Part shown: in pieces, positions 1-7,942 of the stretch
Numbering within the stretch: position 1 is the first letter of the stretch
How the letters are laid out: the number at the start of each line of letters is the position of its first letter
Assembly (NCBI GenBank): GCA_965205735.1
Contig: OZ242179.1
Span: 3,968,001 to 4,032,000, forward strand
DNA: 64,000 nucleotides
Direction of reading: 5' to 3'
Source: VXNE01 sp965205735
Lineage (GTDB): Bacteria > Pseudomonadota > Gammaproteobacteria > Pseudomonadales > Azotimanducaceae
Notes under the pieces: generated by a model
What the model was told of the DNA's origin: nothing
Seen by the model: only the letters and a program-made list of their open reading frames with translations
The model's database searches: none
Program-made: the position numbers and the translations under genes

Positions 1-2
1 CC

Positions 3-119
3 GGCGAGGAACTCCAATTAACCGATGCCGAAGGGACCGAACTGCGCGTGCGGATCGTCGACATCGTCGGCCGATCGGCGCTCGTCGAGTATGTCGATGT
101 CCGGCGAGTGCGTCGATGA
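3..119 (+). CDS. C-terminal end of an unidentified protein cut by the window edge
   Basis: An open frame enters from the left edge and stops with TGA at 117-119, giving 38 residues that begin GEELQLTDAEGTEL and end in an arginine-rich tail. The mix of acidic and basic residues looks like a real C-terminus, but there is no recognisable motif. It runs toward the toxin remnant on the other strand. The family cannot be named from this fragment, and it could be a chance frame. Confidence 0.35.
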   Translation, partial: GEELQLTDAEGTELRVRIVDIVGRSALVEYVDVRRVRR

Positions 120-251
120 CCACGAATTCGCTCCTGAACGACAACGCATAGGGCGCACCGACGCGTTCAAAACCGTGCTGGGCCGCGCCGAACGCTCGAT
201 CATGAACGAATTGGTCACCGTCTGTAACAAGCTCTCGCACGTAGGCTCTAG

Positions 252-323
252 ATTGTTGGCCGCGTCCGAACTGTCGTGTCGGTAGACGATGACGTTGGTG
301 TCAACGAAGACCGGTCCGGTCAT
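252..323 (-). pseudogene. N-terminal remnant of a PIN-domain (VapC-type) toxin
   Basis: The start MTGPVFVDTNVIVYRHDSSD is a typical PIN-domain N-terminus, with the first catalytic aspartate in FVDTN. After about 24 residues the PIN pattern is lost. The same frame runs open to 18, but without the later acidic residues of the family, and no other frame restores them. The ATG at 321-323 overlaps the end of the antitoxin gene by 23 nt, the usual coupling of vapBC operons. The toxin is therefore probably broken and replaced by unrelated sequence, leaving the antitoxin intact. Confidence 0.55.
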
Positions 324-543
324 GCAACTCTTCCCGCGTCGGCTTTTGACGGTCGATCCATCTCAGCTCGCGTGTCTTTCTCGCCAGGAAGCGCTCCATC
401 GCGATCATGTACTCGTCTTCCTGGGACCGCATCTTTTCAAGCATGTCCGCGAGCCATCTGGAAACGCTGCAATCATTCTGGGCGGCCCGGACCCGGACCC
501 AATGGGCGACATCTTCGGGCAGGGTTACGGTGACGTTTTTCAT
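301..543 (-). CDS. ribbon-helix-helix antitoxin (VapB-type)
   Basis: 80-residue protein starting MKNVTVTLPEDVAHWVRVRA, the N-terminal strand and first helix of a ribbon-helix-helix (CopG/Arc-like) DNA-binding domain. The later part is an acidic/basic helix likely to wrap a toxin. The ATG at 541-543 is chosen because an in-frame upstream start would add residues that do not fit the domain. The neighbouring toxin frame starts within its last codons but is only a PIN remnant, so this looks like an antitoxin that has outlived its toxin. Such proteins repress their own operon; no operator was identified here. Confidence 0.7.
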   Translation of the reverse strand: MKNVTVTLPEDVAHWVRVRAAQNDCSVSRWLADMLEKMRSQEDEYMIAMERFLARKTRELRWIDRQKPTREELHDRTGLR

Positions 544-633
544 GTGCACGAAAATAGGAAAACACGATAGTCCCGTCAATGTCCGGTTGCGCCTGCCAGT
601 TGGACAAGTCGAAGATATGTGTTATGTGTAGAC

Positions 634-654
634 TACATTTAACGTTCAAATGTA
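634..654. promoter_or_regulatory. palindrome upstream of hipB, likely operator
   Basis: TACATTT-N7-AAATGTA is a perfect 7-bp inverted repeat ending 13 nt before the chosen hipB ATG at 668. It sits in a short AT-rich patch in otherwise GC-rich DNA. HipB proteins bind palindromes in their own promoter, so this is the natural candidate for autoregulation. It also argues against the upstream in-frame ATG at 650, which lies inside the palindrome. Confidence 0.55.
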
Positions 655-667
655 TTTTGAAAACAAC

Positions 668-1009
668 ATGTCAAGACCCACAAAGATCGCGGAATTTCCC
701 CCAGCACCTGTCGAGGAGTCACTGCAACGGCTGGGGCGGAACATCCGGACAGCGCGTCTACGCCGCAAGATGCCGCAGGAAGCGCTGGCGCGGCGCATGG
801 GCGTGTCGCGGTTCGTCGTGGCCGATATCGAAAAAGGCAAGCCGACGACCGGCGTCGCGGGCTATATGGGCGCACTGTGGGCCCTCGGCCTGCTTCCCCA
901 CATGCGCGACGTTGCCGACCCGGACCGCGACGAGGAAGGCAAGACCCTGGAGCGCGCGCGTAGCCCCAGGACGGCCAGGCGCGGAAGTGCATTGAGCGAT
1001 GAATTCTGA
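668..1009 (+). CDS. hipB: HipB-like XRE-family antitoxin
   Basis: 113-residue helix-turn-helix protein. The HTH spans about residues 17-70, with LGRNIRTARLRRKM, the recognition segment ARRMGVSRFVVADIEKGKP, and a helix around YMGALWALGLL, all typical of the Cro/C1-type repressors partnered with HipA. The C-terminal 25 residues are basic and probably flexible. It overlaps the HipA start by 11 nt, so the two are made together. The expected role is to neutralise HipA and repress the operon through the palindrome just upstream. The start at 668 is preferred over the in-frame ATG at 650. Confidence 0.85.
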   Translation: MSRPTKIAEFPPAPVEESLQRLGRNIRTARLRRKMPQEALARRMGVSRFVVADIEKGKPTTGVAGYMGALWALGLLPHMRDVADPDRDEEGKTLERARSPRTARRGSALSDEF

Positions 1010-2264
1010 GCGCGAGTGCTTTGTCTATATCGTGTTGCCGGGCGCGACGGAATTCGTGACTGCTGGTCGCTTCCGGTGGACACCAGACGACGTCGGCGGT
1101 GTAGGCCAGTTCGTGTATGGCCGCTCATACCGAGAGCGGGCCGATGCGGTCGAATTCGATCCGGTCGAGTTGCGCCTCTCGAGCTACGTGTACGAGACGG
1201 CTCGCATGCAGGGCTTTTTCGGTGCGATTCGCGATTCCATGCCGGATTTCTGGGGACGGCGGGTAATCGAGCGCACCGCCGGCTTTGCGGAACTCACCGA
1301 GTTCGACTACCTGCTGCGGGGGCCGGATGATCGCGCGGGGGCTCTAGGCTTCGGCCTGCACGTCGAGCCTCCCGTGCCGCGGCGCCGGTTCAATCGCACA
1401 CTGGATCTTGCGCGGCTCCAGAGAGCGGCTGACGCGATCGTCACCGATGATCCGGATTTCGCCGGATCCGCCGGTCATCAGGTCGAAGAACTGCTGCTCC
1501 TCGGCACATCGATGGGCGGGGCCCGCCCCAAGGCGGTGGTGGGGGACGATCATGACCTCTGCATCGCGAAGTTCGGCCGGCAAGACGACCGCTGGAACAA
1601 TCCGCGCGTCGAGCACGGCATGTTCACGCTGGCCCGAGCCTGCGGCCTGAATGTGGCCGACAGCCGTGTCGAGACCGTGGCGGGGCGCGATGTGTTGCTC
1701 GTGCGCAGGTTCGACCGCGATTGGACGCCCGCCGGCTATCGGCGTCACCGGATGGTCAGCGCCCTGACGCTGCTGCAGAGCGGAGACAGCGTCGGCGAAC
1801 GCGGCGAATGGTCGTACCTCCTGCTCGCCGATGAAGTACGCCGAGCGAGCGCGAAACCGGAAGACGATCTGCGCGAACTGTTCGGTCGAATCTGCTTCAA
1901 CGCGGCGGTGTCCAACCTCGACGATCACCCGCGCAACCATGCCATTCTGGCAAAAGGACGGCAGTGGCGCCTGAGTCCAGCCTATGACCTTACGCCCTCA
2001 CCGGTCGTGGCCCTTGACCGGCGCGATCTGGCAATGACCTGCGGCCGCTTTGGCCGCTATGCCAACAAGACGAACCTGCTGAGTCATCGCGGGCGTTTCC
2101 TGCTCGAAGAGGCGGCTGCCACAGCAGTATTCGAACGTGTTACAAGGACGGTGCATGAACAATGGCGGGCCCAAATGCGGCACGCCGGAGTCAGCGAGCG
2201 CGATTGTGAAGCGATCAGAAACGCGTTTGTATATGAAGGGCTGTTTCATGAGAACGTGGTTTAG
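999..2264 (+). CDS. hipA: HipA-family serine/threonine kinase toxin
   Basis: 421 residues, a normal length for full HipA. SMGGARPK (171-178) is the glycine-rich loop, K191 in CIAKFG is the ATP-binding lysine, NLDDHPRNH (306-314) is the catalytic loop, and YDLTP (about 329-333) is the metal-binding motif. All catalytic positions look intact, so the kinase should be active. E. coli HipA phosphorylates glutamyl-tRNA synthetase and causes growth arrest; the target here is not known. It follows hipB with an 11-nt overlap and is followed about 40 nt later by the MmeI-like restriction enzyme, a neighbourhood consistent with a defence role. Confidence 0.92.
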   Translation: MNSERECFVYIVLPGATEFVTAGRFRWTPDDVGGVGQFVYGRSYRERADAVEFDPVELRLSSYVYETARMQGFFGAIRDSMPDFWGRRVIERTAGFAELTEFDYLLRGPDDRAGALGFGLHVEPPVPRRRFNRTLDLARLQRAADAIVTDDPDFAGSAGHQVEELLLLGTSMGGARPKAVVGDDHDLCIAKFGRQDDRWNNPRVEHGMFTLARACGLNVADSRVETVAGRDVLLVRRFDRDWTPAGYRRHRMVSALTLLQSGDSVGERGEWSYLLLADEVRRASAKPEDDLRELFGRICFNAAVSNLDDHPRNHAILAKGRQWRLSPAYDLTPSPVVALDRRDLAMTCGRFGRYANKTNLLSHRGRFLLEEAAATAVFERVTRTVHEQWRAQMRHAGVSERDCEAIRNAFVYEGLFHENVV

Positions 2265-2306
2265 ACGCATGCATCGGACTTGCCAATGTATTGGCGGGCA
2301 AATGCC

Positions 2307-5162
2307 ATGACGCCCGGTGAGTTCATCGCCAAGTGGCGGGATTCGGAGCTGAAGGAGCGTTCCGGGTCGCAGGAACACTTCATCGATCTCTGTCGCCTGC
2401 TCGGCGAGCAGACGCCGGCGGAAGCAGACCCGACCGGCGATCGCTACTGCTTCGAGCGCGGGGCGCGCAAGGACTCCGGTGGCGACGGTTGGGCCGACGT
2501 GTGGAAGCGGCATCACTTCGCCTGGGAGTACAAGGGCAAGCACGCGAACCTCGACAACGCGTTCGCGCAACTCCGGCAATACGCCTTGGCGCTGGAGAAC
2601 CCGCCGCTCTTGATCGTCTCAGACATGGCGCGGTTCCGCATCCGCACCAACTGGACCAACAGCGTCAGCGAGACGCACGAGTTCGTGCTGGACGATCTCG
2701 CGGATGCGGCTATCCGCGACAAGCTCAAGTGGGCGATGTCGGATCCCGAGCGGCTCCGACCTGGCGAGAGCCGGCAGGCGCTGACCGAGCGCGCGGCGGC
2801 GACCTTCGCGGACCTGGCGCAATCGTTACGTGAGCGCGGCCAAGCCCCTCAGGCGGTTGCACATTTCGTCAACCGCCTTGTGTTCTGCATGTTCGCCGAG
2901 GATGTCGGCCTCCTCCCGAACGACATGTTCACCAGGATGCTGGAACAGGCGCGAAAGCGGCCCGACGAGTTCGCGGCGCTGGCGCAGGACCTTTTCGGCG
3001 CGATGTCCGCCGGCGGCAGAGTCGGATTCGAGGCGGTGGACTGGTTCAACGGCGGCTTGTTCGACGACGACATGGCGCTACCGCTCACGCCCTCCGAGAT
3101 CGAGACGACGCTTGAAGCGGCGAACCTCGACTGGTCGGAGGTCGACCCCTCGATTCTGGGCACCCTGTTCGAGCGCGGGCTCGACCCGGACAAGCGCGCG
3201 CAGCTTGGTGCCCATTACACCGACCGGGACAAGATCATGCGCATTATCGAGCCGGTAATCGTTCGTCCATGGCTCGTGGAATGGGAGCGGACTAAGTCCG
3301 AGATCGCCGCCGGTCTCGAACGCGCGGATGCGGCGAAGTCCAGGGCGGCGAGAACGCGTCAGCATGCGCTGGTGGACCAACGCTTAAGGGTTTTCCTGGA
3401 GCGGCTGCGGAATTTTACCGTGCTGGATCCGGCGTGCGGGTCCGGGAACTTCCTCTACCTCGCGCTGCATGCGCTCAAGGACTTGGAGCACCGCATTCAG
3501 TTAGAAGCGGAGGCGTTGGGATTGCAGCGTGCGTTTCCGGCGATCGGCCCGGCCAACGTGAGGGGCATCGAGATCAATGCCTACGCGGCCGAGCTGGCTC
3601 GGGTGTCGGTATGGATCGGCGAGATCCAGTGGATGCGCCGCAACGGGTTCCGGGAATCGCGGGACCCGATCCTCAAGCCGCTGGACACCATCGAATGCCG
3701 AGACGCGATCATGACCCCGGACGGCGGAGAGCCAGAGTGGCCGGCGGTGGATGTCGTCATCGGAAACCCACCGTTTCTCGGCGGAAAGCTCCTCAACGCC
3801 GGTCTTGGTGAGGACTACGTATCTCGCATCTTCTCGGTGTACGCGGGGCGCGTGCCGGCCGAAGCGGATCTCGTCTGCTACTGGTTCGTGAAGGCGGGCC
3901 AGCACGTCGAGGCGGGCAAGGCAAAGGGTGTGGGTCTCGTTGCGACCAACTCTATCCGGGGCGGAGCGAACCGCAGAGCGTTCGCGACGGCGATCGACGG
4001 CCGGCCGATCTTCGAAGCGTGGAGCGACGAGCCCTGGGTGATCGACGGGGCAGCGGTGCGCGTCTCACTGGTGTGCTTCTCACAGTTGGACGACGAGCCG
4101 GTGCTGCAACGGCGGCTCGACGGCGAACGGGTGGACGCCATTCACGCCGATCTTACGGCGCGGCGCGGCGGCGTTGGCATCGATCTCACCCGCGCGCAGC
4201 GCCTGTACCGGAGTAGGGGTGTCGCGTTTATGGGCGATACCAAGGGAGGCCCCTTCGATATCCCGGGAACACGGGCGCGGGAGTGGCTGCGCGCGCCCGC
4301 GAACCCGAACGGCAAGTCGAATGCGGATGTCCTGGGACCGTGGGTGAACGGCATGGACATTACACGCCGTCCAGCGGACAAGTGGATTGTCGACTTCGGC
4401 TGGAATATGGTGAGGGAGGAAGTCGCACTATACGAGGCACCGTTTCAACACGCGCAGGAACATGTCTATCCGATGCGGCGAGGGAATCGTCGCAAATCCT
4501 ATCGCGATTACTGGTGGCGGCATGTTGAGCCGAGACAAGGTATGTGGCAGGCGCTGGACGGCTTGTCGCGGTACATCGCGACGCCCACCGTGGCGAAGCA
4601 TCGGTTGTTCGTATGGCTGGACGCACGCATCTGCCCCGATCATCAATTGATCGCCATCGCGCGGGTCGATGACACCACGTTTGGCATCCTGCACAGCCGG
4701 TTTCACGAGGCGTGGTCGCTTCGCCTCGGCACGTGGCTTGGCAAGGGCAACGATCCGCGATACACGCCCACCACAACCTTCGAGACCTTCCCCTTTCCGG
4801 ATGGACTGTGGCCGGACATTCCCGCCACCGCCTACGCCGCCGACCCGCGCGCGATCGCGATCGCCGAGGCCGCGCGCCGGTTGGTAGAACTGCGTGATCG
4901 CTGGCTGCATCCGCCGGAATGGGTGGAGTGGGTGGAAGAACCCGTACCGGGCTATCCCAAGCGCCCGGTTCCCCGCGACAAGGCGACCGTGAAAGAACTT
5001 CGAAAGCGTACGCTGACTAGCCTCTACAACGCCCGCCCGCAGTGGCTCGCGGACGCGCACGCGAGGCTCGATGCCGCTGTTGCCGCTGCTTACGGCTGGA
5101 AGGAAGACATTTCTGACGACGACGCGCTGCGGGAACTGCTGTCACAAAACCTGGCTGGCTAA
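2307..5162 (+). CDS. MmeI-like single-chain restriction endonuclease-methyltransferase (type IIL/IIG)
   Basis: 951 residues, close to MmeI (about 919). The N-terminal nuclease shows D64, then E74 and K76 in WEYKGKH, with the D-x9-E-x-K spacing of the MmeI PD-(D/E)XK site. A helical connector follows. The methyltransferase has motif I DPACGSGNF (about 374-382) and motif IV NPPF (about 487), the amino-methyltransferase signature of N6-adenine enzymes. The C-terminal part should hold target recognition. One polypeptide can thus both modify and cut. ATG 2307 begins MTPGEFIAKW, the usual family start; TTG 2280 and ATG 2286 lie upstream in frame. The 3' end overlaps a convergent vapC by 21 nt. Confidence 0.88.
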   Translation: MTPGEFIAKWRDSELKERSGSQEHFIDLCRLLGEQTPAEADPTGDRYCFERGARKDSGGDGWADVWKRHHFAWEYKGKHANLDNAFAQLRQYALALENPPLLIVSDMARFRIRTNWTNSVSETHEFVLDDLADAAIRDKLKWAMSDPERLRPGESRQALTERAAATFADLAQSLRERGQAPQAVAHFVNRLVFCMFAEDVGLLPNDMFTRMLEQARKRPDEFAALAQDLFGAMSAGGRVGFEAVDWFNGGLFDDDMALPLTPSEIETTLEAANLDWSEVDPSILGTLFERGLDPDKRAQLGAHYTDRDKIMRIIEPVIVRPWLVEWERTKSEIAAGLERADAAKSRAARTRQHALVDQRLRVFLERLRNFTVLDPACGSGNFLYLALHALKDLEHRIQLEAEALGLQRAFPAIGPANVRGIEINAYAAELARVSVWIGEIQWMRRNGFRESRDPILKPLDTIECRDAIMTPDGGEPEWPAVDVVIGNPPFLGGKLLNAGLGEDYVSRIFSVYAGRVPAEADLVCYWFVKAGQHVEAGKAKGVGLVATNSIRGGANRRAFATAIDGRPIFEAWSDEPWVIDGAAVRVSLVCFSQLDDEPVLQRRLDGERVDAIHADLTARRGGVGIDLTRAQRLYRSRGVAFMGDTKGGPFDIPGTRAREWLRAPANPNGKSNADVLGPWVNGMDITRRPADKWIVDFGWNMVREEVALYEAPFQHAQEHVYPMRRGNRRKSYRDYWWRHVEPRQGMWQALDGLSRYIATPTVAKHRLFVWLDARICPDHQLIAIARVDDTTFGILHSRFHEAWSLRLGTWLGKGNDPRYTPTTTFETFPFPDGLWPDIPATAYAADPRAIAIAEAARRLVELRDRWLHPPEWVEWVEEPVPGYPKRPVPRDKATVKELRKRTLTSLYNARPQWLADAHARLDAAVAAAYGWKEDISDDDALRELLSQNLAG

Positions 5163-5564
5163 ACTCTCGATCCTGTCCTTCCATCGCGAGTGACCGACTC
5201 TGTTCACAAAGGCAAGGTCCGCCGTGACCAGGCGCGTCTCCTTGTCCTGAGCAAGTGCGAGATATTGGCAATCATAGACGGGGTGATCAAGCACACAAGC
5301 CATTTCAAAAGCCGCTTCGTGCAACTGCCCTGATGGAACCAGTGATTCAAACCATTGGGGCAAGGCTTTGAGGAAGGCTCGCGCCTGCGCTTCGGGAATT
5401 GTCTTGCCTCGCACCCTGCGCCAAGCCGCGTTTGCGCACTCCGCGAGGATCATGTCCGGCGCGGAAAAAATGGCTTCCGACACGGCCAGGGCGCGTGCTT
5501 CGAACGACAGGTTCTCTTCAAAGAACCATTTGCACGCAACGCTCGCATCGATCACCAGATTCAT
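5142..5564 (-). CDS. VapC-family PIN-domain ribonuclease toxin
   Basis: 140 residues with the four acidic residues of a PIN site: D6 in VIDAS, E42 in LAECANA, D98 in VYDCQYLALA and D116 in VTADLAF. The fold is complete, so an active RNase is expected; VapC toxins usually cut tRNA or rRNA. The ATG overlaps the stop of the upstream antitoxin by 4 nt (ATGA), giving translational coupling. Its last 21 nt overlap the 3' end of the MmeI-like gene on the other strand, so the two convergent genes share their ends with no terminator between them. Confidence 0.9.
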   Translation of the reverse strand: MNLVIDASVACKWFFEENLSFEARALAVSEAIFSAPDMILAECANAAWRRVRGKTIPEAQARAFLKALPQWFESLVPSGQLHEAAFEMACVLDHPVYDCQYLALAQDKETRLVTADLAFVNRVGHSRWKDRIESLASQVL

Positions 5565-6064
5565 CGGCTGTCGCGATCCTGACGCAGTAGCAAAACGCTG
5601 TCCCCCAGCGGGCCGGGCGTTATGGCACGAATGCGGTCGGCCTCCGCGATCAACTCCGTCCGCTGCGGACGCGCCGCTTCGGTCAAAATCACTCTCAACT
5701 CACCCTCGAGAGAACGTCCCCTCTGTTTCGCTCTCCGCTTCAACTCGGCGACTACCCTTTGGTCAAGATTGCGTACGATGACCTGCGACACCTGCGGGCT
5801 CTCATCGGAGAGGGTGTCGTGAACAATTCGCGTGAAGCGGACGTGCCCCCGCCGCAGAAGACTATGTTGCGTGACCTTCCAGCCCACGTGCATCCAGCTA
5901 TGCGCTTGGACGTGAGTCTTGTCATTCCCCCACCAGCCTTGATGTGCTCGGGCGCTTGCCGGGAGAGGACCGCCGATGATTTCCTCCACTTCGAGGAATG
6001 TCAGCGTGCAGGAGTCGCCGGGTTGTCCCGAAAGATACCTTCCCAAGGTGTCGTACTTTCCCAT
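5561..6064 (-). CDS. antitoxin fusion: small WWGND-type domain plus FitA-like RHH domain
   Basis: 167 residues, about twice a normal FitA/VapB antitoxin. Residues 1 to about 80 carry MGKYDTLGRYL, LTFLEVEEIIGGPLP and WWGND...HSWMHVGW, which resembles small stand-alone proteins I recall as DUF7662. About residues 95-135 (VIVRNLDQRVVAELKRRAKQ, then LEGELRVILTEA) are a FitA-type ribbon-helix-helix. The tail is the likely toxin-binding segment. No start codon lies at the domain junction, so the fusion appears genuine. It is coupled to the downstream vapC by a 4-nt overlap. What the N-terminal domain senses or binds is unknown. Confidence 0.75.
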   Translation of the reverse strand: MGKYDTLGRYLSGQPGDSCTLTFLEVEEIIGGPLPASARAHQGWWGNDKTHVQAHSWMHVGWKVTQHSLLRRGHVRFTRIVHDTLSDESPQVSQVIVRNLDQRVVAELKRRAKQRGRSLEGELRVILTEAARPQRTELIAEADRIRAITPGPLGDSVLLLRQDRDSR

Positions 6065-6085
6065 GAGATCCTTCCAAGGGTGGGG

Positions 6086-6108
6086 ATTGATAACGTAACG
6101 CTATCAAT
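6086..6108. promoter_or_regulatory. palindrome upstream of the fused antitoxin-vapC operon
   Basis: ATTGATA-N9-TATCAAT, a perfect 7-bp inverted repeat about 22 nt upstream of the ATG at 6064 (minus strand), in a locally AT-rich stretch. Its position fits an operator bound by the RHH domain of the antitoxin for autoregulation. Confidence 0.5.
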
Positions 6109-6196
6109 ATTCCCTTATTTCAGGATCAAATCAAGCAGCGATACGGACGCAGCGGGACGCGGTGCTCGCTCAAGGGGATTCGCTGCCTGTTTTCGA

Positions 6197-6595
6197 TCAG
6201 GCGGATAGGCGCGCTCGAAGCCAGAGGGCGAGTTCGGTCTCGGTGATACGGTCGGCGGCAACGCCTTCCATGACTTGGACCGCATGCAGAGGATCAAAGT
6301 CCAAATCGAGACCGTTGTCGGCCAGAAAGACGCGCCCCGCAACCCAGGCCGTGCGCTTGTTGCCGTCGACGAACCCGTGATTCTTGGCGAGCCCCCAAAT
6401 GTAGGCTGTTGCCAACTCGGCAGCGTCGGGATTGGCATACTCGGCAAGGTTCGCCGGACGCGCCAAGGCGGACTCTATTGCTCCGATGTCCCGTATCCCG
6501 TCCGCCCCACCATGCTCGGCGAGCTGACGGTCATGGATAGCCAGCACGACGCGCACATCTATCCAGCGCCAGGGTCCGCTGGTCTCGGAGCTCAC
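6197..6595 (-). CDS. doc: Doc-family (Fic fold) toxin
   Basis: 132 residues from a GTG start that overlaps the antitoxin stop by 4 nt (GTGA). The Fic core HGFVDGNKRT (about 73-82) matches the Doc form of the Fic motif, with catalytic H, the acidic metal ligand and the asparagine/lysine of the phosphate loop. Doc enzymes phosphorylate EF-Tu and stop translation. An open frame extends upstream to 6835, but it overlaps the antitoxin gene and lacks a plausible start, so the GTG is chosen. Confidence 0.88.
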   Translation of the reverse strand: MSSETSGPWRWIDVRVVLAIHDRQLAEHGGADGIRDIGAIESALARPANLAEYANPDAAELATAYIWGLAKNHGFVDGNKRTAWVAGRVFLADNGLDLDFDPLHAVQVMEGVAADRITETELALWLRARLSA

Positions 6596-6822
6596 TTGGT
6601 TGCCAGCGCTCGAAGCACCTCTCGGTCGTCGTGCATGATCTCTTCGGCCAATGCCATCTGGCGTGCGAACTCGGGGTTGTAGGGGGTCAGCCGATAGCCA
6701 CCGTCTGGTGCCTCGGTTAGAAAAAGCGTGTCGCCCTTCTTGACGCGCAGCCGCGCCAGCGCCTCCTTGGTGAGTATGACGCCCGACGATGCGCCGACGG
6801 TGGTGACCTTGAAAGTGAGCAT
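6592..6822 (-). CDS. AbrB/MazE-type antitoxin partnered with Doc
   Basis: 76 residues with a swapped-hairpin AbrB fold: VGASSGVILTKEALARLRVKKGD is the DNA-binding loop-hinge region, followed by a C-terminal helix rich in acidic and aliphatic residues (ARQMALAEEIMHDDREVL) expected to bind the toxin. Doc is classically paired with Phd; pairing with an AbrB-type antitoxin is seen in chromosomal doc operons. A 12-bp perfect palindrome lies 11 nt upstream of the start. Confidence 0.85.
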   Translation of the reverse strand: MLTFKVTTVGASSGVILTKEALARLRVKKGDTLFLTEAPDGGYRLTPYNPEFARQMALAEEIMHDDREVLRALATK

Positions 6823-6832
6823 TCGGTTTCTC

Positions 6833-6860
6833 CAACTATATAATAAACATTATATAGTTG
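6833..6860. promoter_or_regulatory. 12-bp perfect palindrome, probable operator of the AbrB-doc operon
   Basis: CAACTATATAAT - AAAC - ATTATATAGTTG is a flawless 12-bp inverted repeat with a 4-bp spacer, entirely AT-rich apart from its tips, just upstream of the antitoxin ATG at 6822. It includes TATAAT-like sequence on both strands, so repressor binding would block a promoter. This is the strongest operator candidate in the window. Confidence 0.65.
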
Positions 6861-6934
6861 ATGTCCGGCTTTCCAAGCGACAAGTCCGTCTCGCTTGTCG
6901 CGCGATTTGCGACACTGACGCCTTGAACAGGATC

Positions 6935-7855
6935 CTACAACCAGTTGAGCGCACCGCGTAGCGTGTCTTCGTGGCCAAGGCCGAGAATCCAGGCTTCTTC
7001 GGTTTCGACAATGCGACGTTGTTCCGGGGTAAGGCTTGAATCTCCCTCAAACAGCGGCGCCAGCCGGCAGCGCTTGTCGAGTCGGGCGAAAGCCTGGGCG
7101 TTCACTCGGACCTGGGCGGCGTCGAGAATTTCGTTCTGTTTTCTGCGCTGGCGAATCTCGGTCTTGAGAAGGGAAGGGTAGATTTCTGCGATCACAACCG
7201 GCGCGTCGGGTGCCGAAAGCCCGGTTTCAAAAGGCCAGACCACGGCTTGGCCCTTGATTCTCGGGTCCCCGACTAGTCGCTTGAGCGCGGGCAATCCCAA
7301 CAACACCTGCGAGCCGACGGACCCGGCGTAGGCCAGTTGCCAGATGGTCTTGGCCCCTTGGGCGCGACGATCGGCGATGCGACGTTCCGGTGGATGGGCG
7401 TCCTGCCGCGTACAAGCGGATTTGCGCGTCGGCACGTCGGAATACGGCCAGTTCGCCGGCCGGCCCCAGCAGGGACCGACGCCAGGATAGGCCCGGTTGA
7501 TTGTCTCTGCCACTTCGTAGCGGTTGTTCGCGTTGTCCCTGGAATCCTTGATTCGATCATCCAGCCAGTCCCATAGCGCGAGAGCGGATGCCCGGCCCGT
7601 CAGATTCCGGGCGACGCCGGCCGGATAGCCGAAGGGAAAGTCGAATCCGACCAGGGTGCGGCGTTTGGCGTCCAGTTCTGCGGTGAGGACGGCGGCCAAG
7701 CGGTCGATTGCTTCGTGACGAGTTCTGGCGTACTTGGGGCTGCCCGCAATTCCGTCTTTGGCCGCGCACCACCAGATGGAGTCCTTCGTCGGACGCGCCG
7801 GGCTCGGTCTGGAGCGCGCCGACCAGTCGACGATGATGTGGGTGTCAAAGATCAT
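6935..7855 (-). CDS. conserved protein of unknown function with VDWSA / GFDFPFGYP motifs
   Basis: 306 residues, no signal peptide or membrane segment. Recognisable blocks are IIVDWSARSRPSPARP near the start, LVGFDFPFGYPAGVA (about 68-82), CWGRP...WPYSDVP in the middle, AEIYPSLL (about 230), and an ETEEAWILGLGHEDTL tail. An early DW and a GFDFP block recall RNase H-like-fold proteins such as the DUF429 group, but I cannot confirm a family or reaction. It stands alone between the doc operon and the xylulokinase, both on the same strand. Confidence 0.7.
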   Translation of the reverse strand: MIFDTHIIVDWSARSRPSPARPTKDSIWWCAAKDGIAGSPKYARTRHEAIDRLAAVLTAELDAKRRTLVGFDFPFGYPAGVARNLTGRASALALWDWLDDRIKDSRDNANNRYEVAETINRAYPGVGPCWGRPANWPYSDVPTRKSACTRQDAHPPERRIADRRAQGAKTIWQLAYAGSVGSQVLLGLPALKRLVGDPRIKGQAVVWPFETGLSAPDAPVVIAEIYPSLLKTEIRQRRKQNEILDAAQVRVNAQAFARLDKRCRLAPLFEGDSSLTPEQRRIVETEEAWILGLGHEDTLRGALNWL

Positions 7856-7942
7856 TCAGGAAGTCAGGAAGAAGAGGCGAAAAGCAGATACGAAGGTCCG
7901 GACGGAGTCGGATAAAGCCGCTTGCGTTCAAGGCTTTTTTGA

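Noticed and set aside
120..250. Alternative minus-strand frame that might continue the PIN toxin after a frameshift
   Set aside because: The other frames were read by hand; one stays open, but it lacks the PIN acidic residues and does not look like the rest of the toxin.
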